From Eunapius fragilis (lineage: Eukaryota; Porifera; Demospongiae; Spongillida; Spongillidae): a stretch of DNA of 64,000 bases. The notes below the pieces were generated by a model. The model ran no database searches. It was not told the origin of the DNA and saw only the letters and a list, made by a program, of their open reading frames with translations. Location of the stretch: positions 2,315,066 to 2,379,065 of the forward strand of contig OY811987.1 in the NCBI GenBank assembly GCA_963681505.1. The letters run 5' to 3'. Below, piece after piece: positions 12,298 to 25,100 of this stretch. A program made the translations under genes and the position numbers. The stretch's first letter is position 1. The number at the start of each line of letters is the position of its first letter.

Positions 12298-13193
12298 TAT
12301 ATATATAAAGGCATGCATGTGGCGATATTATACTCTTAGCGCGGATTCATGACATATAGGGGACTCCCCGTTATGTACGATATATGGCCTGCATGCCCAC
12401 TCATAGTGTTTTTCTATACTTGACAGAACTGCTTATCAGTATAGACTCGTATATGTGGTGGCTACTATATTATATAGGGGTCCTGGGCTTCTTGCTGGCG
12501 ATGGTATATGGGTCCTGCATGTCCGTCCCATCCTGCCTCATGACACAGAGTTTCAAATGAGCTCTTCACTTCTTCGACCGGTTTGGCTGCACTTAATTTA
12601 ATTCTTTCTGTAAGGGTCATCGCTGCATGCCTGCCGACTTAATCTTCTCCCTAGCTTGAGGAAGATCATTTGTGCACCCCAGTAGACTCCGCGTTCCGAC
12701 TACAGTGACTCTAGTGGATTTAGTTGTACATCAGTGCAGCCATCATGGCGGACCACCGTAATTGAGAGCGGACAACCCCCCCTGGCCTGTATACGGTTGT
12801 TTCATTCGTTAAAACTTTTGGCTACATGCATAGTAAGTCTAAATCAGCGGCTATAATTTATATATAATTATATATATATACAGCTATATAGGCGCCATGC
12901 AGTTGCCTAATTAGTTGCAACCGTATATAGCGGGATTGTCGGTGTCAATAGGTGCATGGTAAAGGGTGGCTGTACAACTGAACGAGAGTAGTAAGTAAGC
13001 CCCTATACTACATTTAGCCGCCACATACGAGTCTATACAAACTATTACGGCAAGCAGGAAAACCCTTGCGTCAATCATCGCCGCATGCAAGCATCCCCTA
13101 TGAGTGGGCAGGCCATATCGTACTCATATTCTATCAATACGAGGGGATAGGTGGGAGTCCCCTGTTTCCGTTATGAGTATATAGCCTTTATAT
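12298..13193. mobile_element. Imperfect ~900-bp foldback element
   Basis: The sequence at about 12298-12500 (TATATAAAGGC, GGGGACTCCCC, GCCCACTCATAG, GTATAGACTCGTATATGTGG) recurs as a diverged inverse in the same order at about 13000-13193. The arms are about 200 bp with substitutions and small indels, and the centre (12500-13000) is unique and non-coding. An old foldback DNA element. Confidence 0.5.
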
Positions 13194-13654
13194 ACAAACA
13201 CAAATTAAAGAGTAGAAACGGGAGTGCATGCGCGCAACTCTGAGCTATATAGTGAAGAGATGGAAGAATGCATTGGTGAAAATCCTACACGTATAGGTAA
13301 ACCTAATAAATGCATGTCATTCGTTATATAGGCGTCCGTTCCACGCATGCAAGACATCGTTATACACCATGTGCATTGCATGTATAACATTTCCTATATA
13401 TATGTAGTTCAAGTTAATACAAGTATGTGTGCATGTGTGCGCGCGCGCGTGTGTGTGCGTGCATACATGCATGCGAGCGCGCGTCTCGTACTAGCTAAAG
13501 TTAACATGCATGCTGTTTTAAAGCTCCTATCAGTATAGTGATCGTGTTGCTTTCGACAGTTAATTACTGATGCCTATCATTCGCGCGGTGGCGCCGTTAC
13601 TTTTCCAACACTAGTTTCATGGACTTGACAAACACCGTCAGTTTTCAACGGTAT

Positions 13655-15352
13655 ATACATAGATATTAGAGTAGAAGGATAGGAAACGCAGCCAATTAAC
13701 ACGACCTAACACCTGCAGTCCGCATAGTTCTCGTACTCATGCCACCATCATGGCTCGATGTCAAGTCTTCTTCAACAGTATCGTAGAAAACAGCCATTTT
13801 AAAGCCACTTTCGTAGGTAAGAACATGCTTGTATGCGCGCATCATGCACGTAAAGAAATGTTGATTTGTTTTTTTTTGTAGGAGATTTTATTGCCACTTT
13901 AGACATAGATATTATCGGAAGTTTCGTTAGAAACTTCCATATAGGATTTGACCACGACTATGAATGTCATTAAAAAAACGCGACCCGTCTGTAACAACAC
14001 TCCGACGATCGGATCGTGTAGCTTGTTTTAGCAATCGATCTAGAAGTCAAAAATGAGTAGTTTCGTTTTTGTTTCATGTCGCTGAACCGCGTGGTTGTTG
14101 AGAACAAGAGTGTACTGCTCGTCCTCGTACCCAGTCTCGGAACAAGGGGCGGGTCGTCTTCTTATTCTTCTTCTTCTTCTCCTCCTTCTTCTTGGCAACG
14201 CATAACTCAGGATAGGAACATTTCTAAGCGATGAAAATTTCACCAATAGCTTCAGAATCGGCTGGAGGACTCGCTTTTATATAATACATGCATGTATATG
14301 AAAAAAAAATTAAGAAAACAAGTAAATAAAAACATTCTCTACGAGAAAGTTGGTGGGATATAGGATTTGATTATGACATTGGTGGTGTAAAAAGTAAGGA
14401 AACAAGGTCTTATCAGAAGGGAAAATGTCATAGTCCTATATTTAGCACACAAACAATACATGCCCTAGAAATGTGCTATATATAGGACTATGACATTTTC
14501 CCTTCTGATAAGACCTTGTTTCCTTGCTTTTTACACCACCAATGTCATAATCAAATCCTATATCCCACCAACTTTCTCGTAGAGAATGTTTTTATTTACT
14601 TGTAATATCAATGCTTTAGACGACATCTTGTTGGAGGAAAGTTTTTTGCTCCCATAACAGACGAGACAGGAAACAAGCTGACTTTATCTAAGGGGATGTG
14701 CACTGGTAGCGTCTTCCTCTTTGTTCTGCAGTTCAGCCTAAACTTGGAGTGCCCAGTCCGATTCATCAGGTCTATGCAGACATGAAACGGCCCCTTGTTT
14801 TCTCCCCGTAAGAAGCTTATTATACCAAAACCAAAATGCGTTGCTGTATAGAATACATTTTCCAACATGCATATTGCATATGGCCCTGAACAGCCTCAAA
14901 ATACGCACGCTACACGCCGCAGTTTGACCTCATATCAGGAAGTAGTTTTTTGGCCCTCACACGTACAAAATCAATCTGGCATAGGGAAAACACACACCAT
15001 GCTGTGTAGTTTCACGAAAGCTACACGAAAAAACCTTCTAATACGATTTAAACATATCGGTTTGCATTCAGTACGCCTCACTTCACATATATATGTAATT
15101 ACTACAAACGCGCGTATGTACCGTTGCAGGCATGTGCCACTGATAGTATTTACATCACCGTGATCAGCGTCAGCAGATCTATCAGAATAATAGCACAAAC
15201 GTTCTCTATCTCTTCAAACTCTAGTCGTCGTTTTGGGGGAGTAGCGTTTCACACTCAATTAACAACTATGCGGACTACGCGCCGTAAAATCTACAGTAGA
15301 GTATGGCTCACGTGATTTGTTTCCTATCCTTCTACTCTAGTATCTATGGTAT
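13655..15352. mobile_element. ~1.7-kb element with ~38-bp inverted termini, hosting a nested foldback MITE
   Basis: GAGTAGAAGGATAGGAAAC near 13672 and its inverse GTTTCCTATCCTTCTACTC near 15321 are part of matching ends. Foldback copy 2 (14319-14602) is nested inside. Interior open frames (for example 14608-14868, minus) have no recognised domain; a TCTTCTTCTT-rich stretch occupies 14155-14195. A decayed or non-autonomous DNA transposon is the best reading. Confidence 0.5.
14319..14602. mobile_element. Foldback MITE, family FB, copy 2
   Basis: Arms of about 130 bp in inverse orientation begin CAAGTAAATAAAAACATTCT and end with the complement; the loop is near 14445-14475. Outer parts match copy 1 at 10038-10335, while the inner parts (CATTGGTGGTGTAAAAAG onward) are related but diverged. 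Confidence 0.85.
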
Positions 15353-16559
15353 ATACAAGTCATGCATAAATGCCTTAGTGCATGGGAACGATTGTATTCA
15401 GTTTTCGAAACCATAGTGTTCGCCACCCACGGGTACCGATGTCGGTTGTCTTGAATATGCAGCAAAAAGGATGGATAATTGTATAAACATATCTAATTTC
15501 AAGAAATCGCCGGTCCTTACTCTATACTATACTACCGCTTCGTTTATTCAAAAACATGCTCTTTACGAAGGAATTAAAACAACTGTTTTTATCTAATTAA
15601 GCGGAGGACCCGAGCCCCTCTGAGGCCCCCCCCCCCCCCCCAAAAAACGCCCCTGAGTTGGAGTGTTCCCCCCCCCCCCCCCCCCCTGTATTTCGTTGTT
15701 GTGAAGTGTAGAGAAGGTAGCTTTTACAGAGAAAATTTGGCTAAAACAACTAAGCTTGTACACTGTTAGCCCTTTAAACGCTTTTCTTTGCGATTCTGGT
15801 ATTTGTATAGGAAGGCTTCAATTTCAGGCTACATCCGTGGCTTTCAGTTGCTTGAAAACTGACAGGCTCATGTATGTGAGCTGAGTTTAAGTAGAGGGCC
15901 AAAAAAAAAAAGAGAATAGGCAATGTCAGAACAAAACTGAAATATATAATGCAGTTACCATTAGGTTTCTATGGGTATGACAAAAAAGGTCTCGCCCCAC
16001 AGCAAACACACCTTCTTGACTTACAGTATACAACGTACACTGCTTGAATACAAACAAAAGGAAACGTTTAGAAGCCTAATGATAAGCATTTAAACTTTTT
16101 TTGACGAGGTATGAGTATTCACCACCCCTGGCGACTATACCTACGGACGATTGGAGTCTTCGTCACCCCCCTAGAATCCCGTAAGGTTTATAAAAATTGA
16201 AACTAAGTACATTGGACACCGATCACTACTCTTCTCAAATTAAGTGGATCTGTGTTACACACATTGCAGACACCAATCGAACCCTCTAGTGATTGGTTTA
16301 CCGCGCCGTTCTCGCCGATAAATGAGGTAGCTATGTTTACATAACTATTTTGCAAGAACCGAAATAGTAAATGGAACTTCAATTGTGGGCCGTAAACACA
16401 CACTCCTAGTACTACTATTTCCACTTTTTGCCGCGAAGTACAAACCTCAGGTAAGCCCTAGCGCTGCGTTAGAAGTAACGGGTGGCGAACACTCCTACCA
16501 TGACGACCATACCTCCCTTTATCATTTCAGCCATACTTGGGTTAATCAGTGTAACTGTT
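15353..16559. other. No gene recognised; two poly-C tracts
   Basis: C tracts lie at 15626-15641 and 15668-15686. No domain-bearing frame is visible on either strand. Confidence 0.5.
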
Positions 16560-16574
16560 AGGGTGAGTGACCTG

Positions 16575-16862
16575 AAAATAGACTAGTTAAAAATAATATA
16601 ATAAAATGAAAACACTAATAGACCCAAGTGCTCGGAGTTGGGCTGGAAATGTATACCACTAGCATTGGAGACCTATGGCTGCTGGGATGCCGAGGCCAGG
16701 GAAACTCTGTCCCGTCTTGCCACTCGTCTGGCCATACCTATGAGGTGTACCAAGTCCCAGGCCACTGCTGCCATTTATAGCAGACTCAGCCTCACTTTGG
16801 TGAGGTCCTGTGCAAGGGCTCTGCTGTCAAGAGCTGGACCTTCATTGGTCATCACTGGTTGA
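16575..16862 (+). mobile_element. Retrotransposon ORF C-terminal remnant
   Basis: The plus frame at about 16638-16862 reads GWKCIPLALETYGCW, then EARETLSRLATRLAI, and finishes with a LTLVRSCARALLSR segment and stop. This pattern resembles the C-terminal tail of reverse-transcriptase ORFs that are common in cnidarian and sponge genomes. Only this tail is present, with no catalytic domain. Confidence 0.5.
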
Positions 16863-17699
16863 CAGTATTTTTGTTTTTCCTTTGTCGTTTCGTGAACAAT
16901 GTTCAAATAATATCATAGATTTTTCAGGATAATTTAAATCTGAGAATCGGTTTTTCCGAATACTTTTTTTTTCCCCGAATAAGTTTTGTGAATTTGTCAG
17001 CTTACAGTGGATTTCATAGAGTATAGTATGCAATATTTGGACTTCAGAGATCTTGGTCATCATGCATGAGACTACACAACCAAAATAAAACAGGTATACA
17101 TATTGTGCACCATTATAACGAGATTTATAAAAGTTATCAAAATTTTTTTAACTCTTCGCTAACCATAACACATATACAAACTACAATATAAACACTTAAT
17201 TACAACTGTCCTCACGTTCACAATAAATGCTGAGAAATGCATACATGTTTCCTATGCACACACTCATCAAATAGTTGCTAGTCCGTCCGACACACGGATC
17301 TGTTCGCTTGGTAGCACAGACATTCACCGTTTTCCTTTAGCTGAACTCTGGACTGAACACTGCCTCTAGTAGTGGTGGTCCTGAATTTCGATGAGGATGT
17401 GTGCTACTCATGATCAGCGAGACGGATGTGTGCTACTCAGATCAGCGAGACGGAAAGGTGTGAAGGTCGCCTATTCTTTGGTGTGAAGGTAGTTAGCACA
17501 TAGGCACACACTATCACACCAAGCGCGGGTGATTTCACCCCCCTGTACCTACTCTGCAAGCTACAACGACATGACCAATAAGTCATATGACATATTATCC
17601 CACAATGTTAATAGAAACGAAAACGGACGTGTGCCTTATAATTATACAACGGAATTTATAAGCGAAAGGATAAAGAGTGAAATTAGGCGCATCCGGTAA

Positions 17700-17865
17700 A
17701 CAGCGGAGTGAAGGTCACACCAAATCACGGCGTGAATTCACACGCGCTAACTCGACGGTATGATATCACAACAATGATAAAATATCGTATGACTGTCACC
17801 CGTTTTTAAACGTACTACGGGTGATTATAGGTGGCCTTCACATTTTTGTTTTAGCAGTGCATGTT
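17700..17865. repeat. Dispersed repeat family C, copy 2
   Basis: Matches 12060-12240 closely, with TATCACAACAATGATAAAAT, GTTTTTAAACGTACTACGGG and GGTGGCCTTCACA in the same order and direction. Confidence 0.65.
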
Positions 17866-18738
17866 CTATATCAGTTATGAATCGAACATATAGATCGACT
17901 CCGACGCTACAATATACTGTGCGTCTCTAAATACCTGCAAAAGTTGAAAGGTAAATTTTGAGGACCAAAAAAGTGGACAAAAAATGGTCGGTAATTAGGA
18001 GTATTGTTCGTGGTTTCGACAACAGATCAATTATAAGCAAGCACAAGTGGTTGTTAGAAGGCGAGGGAGGTCTCAGTGGTGCATGCAAGATTGGCGAGTA
18101 ATGAGGCGCTGAGGAGATCCACGGTATCTCGATCGCTGCAGACAAAACGTTCAGCTTGGTCACGAATTTAAAATGTTCACTATCAAGAGCGTACTGAAAT
18201 AGACCATTTTTAGTCCCAACGAGCGCAGCTGTTATATAGCTCTGCAAAGAGCGTGCACGGCTTCCCGCTCAATTCGTATACCACCGCCTCCCATGCATTT
18301 AATTTTGTGATCTCGCATTAATCTGCACCGCGGACCTTGCATGGCAGCGTGCCGAGAAAGCATTGTGTTCTTTTTTATACCTGTTGCAATTTTTATTATG
18401 GTTTGAATTAAAGAGGTGCAATCTTTATTCAGTAACGCAAAACAAACATTTGTTTACCTCTTAAACCCATGGCACGGAATCTCAATTCATCATACAAATT
18501 ACGGCCGATAATCTACGGGGGCGGGGCCATAAGCATATAATATACATGTGTTCTTTCATCGTTAATCAAACAGGAAAAGTTCATGGAATCTCTACAAGAA
18601 TGGCCGATACCAGAGGTTCAAGTGACCTGTCATGCAGTTCATCTGTGGATTATCATGTAATGTAATATTGCATCAGGCGTACAGCCATTCTTGTAATTTT
18701 GTTTAAACAGGAAGAGAAGCGTTGTGATGAATTTGGGA

Positions 18739-18763
18739 GGGGGGGGGGGGGGGGGGGGGGGGG
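18739..18763. repeat. 25-bp poly-G tract
   Basis: Uninterrupted G run about 0.4 kb upstream of the first proposed ROCO exon. Confidence 0.9.
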
Positions 18764-19174
18764 CAAAATTTGCCTATAAGCAAGGGTGTTTATTTTATTG
18801 TGCACCAGTGCAGGTGACAGCCATGCAGGAAAATTACATGTCTTAAATTGACTAACAACTTGCAGATAACTGACTTCGTAAAAAGCTTAGATTTTTAAAA
18901 ATGCTCTGACAGGTTCTTTTGCAAAAGTTTGGTTCTTTAGTGAGCATACATGCATGTAACTCAATACAGAAACATTGCATGCATGACCATGAAGTATTAC
19001 GGCAACTCATGGTTGTGTCGAACAAATACATTTATAGGATATGTTTCTATTGCATGTATTTTGGATTACATTACATAACTCGTACAGTCTTTAAACAGTC
19101 ACATACACGTTTTGACTAGTTAATATAATAGCACTTTCTCTATGTGGGTTTCCTAGCTGTCCCATTCCAAATAG

Positions 19175-22100
19175 GAACTTCTTTCTATGGCCTTATTTTC
19201 ATTGGTGGGCCAGAGCACAAAGTCCGAAAGAAATACATTCACTGGTAAGTTTATATACATGTGTGGATATGTGAACATATTTAAGGATTTCATTTCCTCA
19301 CAGAAAATGGATGTGTTGCAGAAGATTTGGAAGCAAGTAAGCGAAAATTATTTTTTTAACAAGAGACCCGTTGCAGCTCAGCATGCATTTTTCATGCAGG
19401 GATATAGTATCACTATTAATTCACACACAATGCATGAATGTGGTGCATTCTTGGTTTACATTGTAATATGCGCAACACACGGAGAGAGAAAAATGTGTAA
19501 AATTGAAAAAAGAAGCGTCTGCGCATCGTAGAAAGGAATTGAAAAAGCCCACGCTTTTCGATACCGGCCTAGCCAAATGCTCAAGAAACGAACACAAGAC
19601 GAATAGACAGACTACTCGCGCATTTATAAATTGATGCTGTGACCAATCTTCTTCTGTTAGAACTCGAACGTGATGTTGACTTCCGTTTTGGTGGCATAAA
19701 ACCTATAGCAACGGGACAACGGATAATTAAATATTACATAATACTTGAATATTTAACAGCACTGAACAGAAAATAGGTGTGAATTTACAGTTTTGCAAAA
19801 TAGTGTTTTGTGCCTGATATTTCCATGTGTAACGTTTCTAAGATCTACAGCTATCAAATCAAAAGCAGTTACATAGCACACGCATGCAGTACATACAAAA
19901 TAGAAGCTTATATATCTAACTGACCAGGGTTCAGGGTGCAGACGTGTAGGGTGCGCGTCTCAGACAGTCCTGCGATGCGCTGCTGATGTCACTATTACAC
20001 ATGCATATTGTGTTTGATTACACATAACTACTTCAAATCACTCAGATAGTTTGCGAACACACATTGTGGAGTTGGCTGTCATTGACATGTGAAAAATTTT
20101 ATCCCTGCAGGTTTGTATGCAATAATAGACAAGCCAGACTGCACGGCTGATGATGTTGAGAAGTTTTCACTCACTCTTGACTACCTGAGCACCAACCATG
20201 GCTACACACTGAAAACTGCTAAACCATCCCTGCTTCATAGGTGTGCACAAGTATAATGCATGGTAAAGGATCAGTTTTAGTGTGATCACTAAAGGGAAGT
20301 TTCCTCATCCTTTAATGCATAGCTACACAATCAACACTGTAATTGATTCAATCCACATGGTCAGGCCATTGTTAACAGAGTAACATTTCCACAGGTATAG
20401 TGTAACTATGGCCCAATCTGGTCTCCCATGAGCTACGATAGTTATGGAGAAAGTTATAAAATCTAGCAGACAGATCAGATGGCAGCATGCAATAAAGTGG
20501 GTTTGTTTATGTGGTTCTATTGTTAGCCTTAAGCACTGTATGGGTCCCTTATTTTAGTCTTACTAACATTGGTCAGATGAATAATAAAATGGCAGATACA
20601 ATTCTAAGAGCACAAAAACCATCTCTTTAAATTGAGATTCTGTTACCCGAAACATCATTTTAAATCATTTTACTGGCTTGAATCCAATGGGAATATTAAT
20701 GATACCACTGTTAAGCCATGCTGATTTTGATTTATTTTAAAAATCAGTAAGAATAGATACTCATGTGCACTGCTGAAGGCCAGGTGGCCAACAAGGCCAG
20801 GCCAGACCTGTGACCTGTCAGGCTAGTAATAGTTTAATATTGATTATATACAATTCCATTCTGGGGCTCAACTTGGTTCCAGGCCATTCCACCATTGCAA
20901 CATGTCATTTTTTTTCCAATTTTCACACATTAAGCAAGATTCATGTGAATTTAAAGCAATCCTTAAGGTACTTGACCTCCCTGTGAACAATTCTGTCAAA
21001 ATTCTAAAAATTACCAAAAGATAAACTATTCCTTTATTATGAAATGGCAGAAAGGCACAGATGACTGATATAGCCGTGTAATAGAATGCATTTTATACCT
21101 TTCTGGATTTATTGGCATACATGTTTCACATGCAGGCCCCTACCTCATTGCACATTATTGCATGCAGTGTGAACAAATTGTTATTAAAGGGAGCATGGTG
21201 TGCATTGCAGGCTTGCTGAATGTGTGAAAAACATAATGTCACACTAAGATTAGGTGGAAACCATATTGTGCATCGTGTGCGAGCTAAAGAGCTGAATCAT
21301 TTAACTTGCATCCCTTTAGTGCTGCTGAGAAAAACAATATGGCTATTGTTTTAAAGCTACTGTTGAGTCCTAATGCTGAGTATTGGGAGATAAAGCATTC
21401 CAACTACGAAACCATTCTTCATGTTGCCTGCCGGCTCCAGTCTGCACTTCGCTATATTTATGTCCTAGCCTTCCCACAACTTCTTACTGTAGCAGATAGC
21501 AATGGAAATTGCCCAATTCACATTGCATGTGAAGTGAATGACAGTGAGTTTGTCTCATGGCTTTTTAAGTCTTTTTTAAGCAAGGAAGAGGTTCCTAGTA
21601 CCACGGTCAGTTTCTATGCACCACTTGTTAATGACAATATTGCACCAGACTTTGCCCCTTCTTTGGATTCTTTCAGGAGAGCCAGCATATTAGCAGCTGA
21701 TAATGCACAAGGACATACAGTTTATCACATTGCAGTGTCCAAGGGTTATTGCCAATTGCTTACCTTGTTACTAGATATTACGGAAGCAATGCCTGATGAG
21801 TTTGAGATTGATACAGTTTTTGCACGAGATTTTAATGACAAAACACCAATTGACATGGCTATTGCACATCTGCAGCCAAAATGTCTATCACTTGTACTTT
21901 GTTTTCTCAACAAACATGAGTCATTACAGAAGGTGATGTATGATAAACGATTTATGGTAAGCGCTGCTGACATTGGTAGTATGGATATCATGAAGCAGCT
22001 AGTCAAGTATGGATTCAGACAAGGTCTGGAGTATTCCATTGGTAAAGTTCAGGATGAACAACTAAAGCGTCTTCTCTTTTACTACTACACACAACTGACA

Positions 22101-25100
22101 AGTGTGCAGGTTATTATGGATTCACAGCCAAATAATAAAATTGCTCTCAAAGTAGGACAAGTCAAATGGAATGCAGTATCAACCAAGGAAGTCAGTGTTG
22201 ACATGATCAACGATTGCTTCAGTGCAATGGAATCCATTGCTAAAACCATCAGTGAATGCGAAAAGGCATCACAATCACTTGATGACCTTTGTACCCTTCA
22301 AAATCTTGCCACAAAATGTTTAAGTTACATTGAATGTGGAAAGCCTTTTACATTTCAGATAAATTCCAACCCATTAATTCCGATCACTGTGGTCAATATT
22401 ACGCAGTGCACACTAAGGTTTGTTACTCCAGAACTGTTCCAATTGCCAAAGTTGGAAGTTCTAAATCTGTCAGATAATAATATTCAAGATCTTCCCACAG
22501 CTGTGGGGGCTTTGCAGTGCATGTATTCATCTTCCTCCCTGAAAAGTCTGGTCTTGGATGGCAACCAGTTGAAGATGCTTCCTGAAGATCTCTTGCTTGG
22601 ACTGGTCAACACTTTGGAGCACCTAAGTGTGCAAAGGAATGAGTTAACAGAGCTTCCACCAGGTCTGTGGATAATGCCTCATCTCAAAAAGCTTAATCTG
22701 GCAAGGAACAAGTTATCACAACTGCATTATTTCAGTGACAGATTTTTGATCCATAATCCAGCATTTTCAAAACACGTCCTTGATGTTATGGAAAGCTGTA
22801 ATTATTATAGCCAGAATGAATTACCCGCGCCAAAAAGCAGTGCTTCACAAGATATAGAGCAGTACCTGCAACGACTTCAGGTGTTTTTCCAAATGCTGAA
22901 TATGGTCACAGGTGAAGCATTCAGTTTTCAAAATTTTAAACAATGGGTTTCTTTCCTCCATAAGCATTGGTATAGTCAAGATGAACCAGATCAATCTGAA
23001 TACGAATCTCGGTTTAAATGTTCCAAACTTGTTTTCAATGTAGAGCTCAAGTATCTAAATTTAGCACACAATAATTTCATTGATGTTCCCAAAGAATTGC
23101 CTTGCTTAGTTCCAAACCTGAAGGAGCTTATCATGTCATATAATAAAATTAAAAATTTGAATTTTATCAGATGCATGCCTTCCAATATAGCAACAATTTG
23201 TTTGGATCACAATGTTATTGAAAGTTTAACAGCTGCACATCCAGCCGCACCATTTTGCCTAGCCCCTTGCATGATTATGCAACCGGAGCAAATTTGCTGC
23301 AATCATACTGCTCACACTACTCTCAAGTCCCTTTCAAATCTTCAACTTGGACACAACAAACTGAAGGACCTTGGTTCAAACACTGTTATTCAATTTCCCC
23401 AACTATCTGATCTTTCACTTGAACAGAATATGCTGACATCTTTTCCATCGGATATACTGAATCTAACAACCCTGAACTCACTCAATCTGGCTCTTAATGC
23501 AGGCATTGTCCACTTACCAAGCAAATTGGGTCTCCTACCTCTGTATAGTTTGAACCTTGAAGGCCTATCATTAGCAGAAATACCGATCACCAATTATAAT
23601 AATTCATCTAGAGAACTACTAGCCTACCTCAAAGGAATTCATCAAGGGTGAGCATTTTATTGGTTTTGTATTGCAGTAATGATTGCCTCCATTTAGAAAG
23701 GAGTACTATCGTCACATGAAGTTAATGTTGATGGGAGCATCAAATGGTGGTAAAACGACCCTCCTCCTTCAACTTAAAAAAAGGGGGAAGAATGTTGACC
23801 AGAGGCCAGTTCAGAGGGGGTTAAAGGGAGATCCCCTGTCTACCGTCGGCGTTGAATTGGGTCAGTGGAAATATTCTCCAAACCTGAGCAGTCCACCAAT
23901 CACCTTCATGACATGGGATTTTGGAGGCCAGGTATACAGTGATTTTAATATTGGAGTTTTGCCAAGTATACAGTGATTTTGATTTTGGAATTTTAGAGTA
24001 TTTTCGCCAGAGAGTTCTTCAATTCAGCACACTAAAAATTTAATTGTCTTGCACCTTTAGAGTGAAAGTATGCCATTCATTAATTAAGTATATTTAATTA
24101 TATATAGATAAAGATTCTATCTGTGAAAGGGACCTGTTGTATTTCTATTTGTGTACTTGTGACTGAATAAGATCTCCACTTTTTGACATTAGGAAGAATA
24201 CTATGCCACCCACCAATGCTTTATTTCCCATCGTTCTATATATCTGGTGGTCTGGAATGCACAAGAAGGAGAAGCAGGACTAAGGGGTCTCAAGCCATGG
24301 CTGGAGAATATTAAGGTAATTCTTGGAACAATCACTTGAGTGATGAGTGAAAGCGTATTGTCTATATCAGATCCATGCACCCAGTGCACCAGTGATAGTG
24401 ATTGGAACACATGCTGATTGCATTAAGAATACGGCTGTGCTTGGAGAAGACTTCAAGAGGCTGTACATAGAGTACAACCACAGCAGCTTTGCCTATCCCA
24501 TGATTCAACCTCACTGCTTCTTTATAAACAGCTTCAGTTCCTCTGACATACAAGGGCTGAGAAAGTATATTTATAAACTCGCTCAGACATACAAAAAACC
24601 AGGTTAGAACACAAGCATTACAGCTTAATGTTTTTTCAGCATCATATCTTTATATTAGGTGCGCGCAAAGACACACCACCAGTGGTAGATGAGCCTATTC
24701 CAACGTACTACATGACTCTACTGAATATTATCAAATGTTGGGCTGCTAGGTGCAATGTGCAAGGAATGAACCCTCTTTTCACTAAGGAAGTTTATCTGTG
24801 AGTTGTTGAAGCTTTCAGCGTACTTACATGACTAGATTTTGTACATTCTATAGAAAACGAGGTTTGAAATAGAACACCATATCAGAATAGTATTTGTAAA
24901 TTGTTGCAGCGAAAAGGGATCTAACGCGATATAATTATTATAGGGAAGGAGCATCAATGTCGACGCGTGCAATCAAATAACTACCAATTCAGGTACTGTA
25001 ACACAATGAAGGACAGACGATTTTTTTTTTAAGAGGTTGTAGAAAACATAGGTGTCTCTTAGAATATCAAATAATTTGAGATGTGTTATGGCCATTTTGA

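Larger units (their letters stand above)
16863..19174. other. Repeat-rich stretch without a recognised gene
   Basis: Contains family C copy 2 (17700-17865), diverged copies of CAGATCAGCGAGACGGA-type sequence near 17405-17455, and a 25-bp G tract at 18739-18763. A segment near 18230-18290 (GCAAAGAGCGTGCACGG, TTCCCGCTCAATTCG) resembles 25746-25800. No coding domain is recognised. Confidence 0.5.

Noticed and set aside
14155-14200. Arg-rich minus frame (nuclear-localisation-like)
   Set aside because: Encoded by a TTCTTC simple repeat inside a DNA element.
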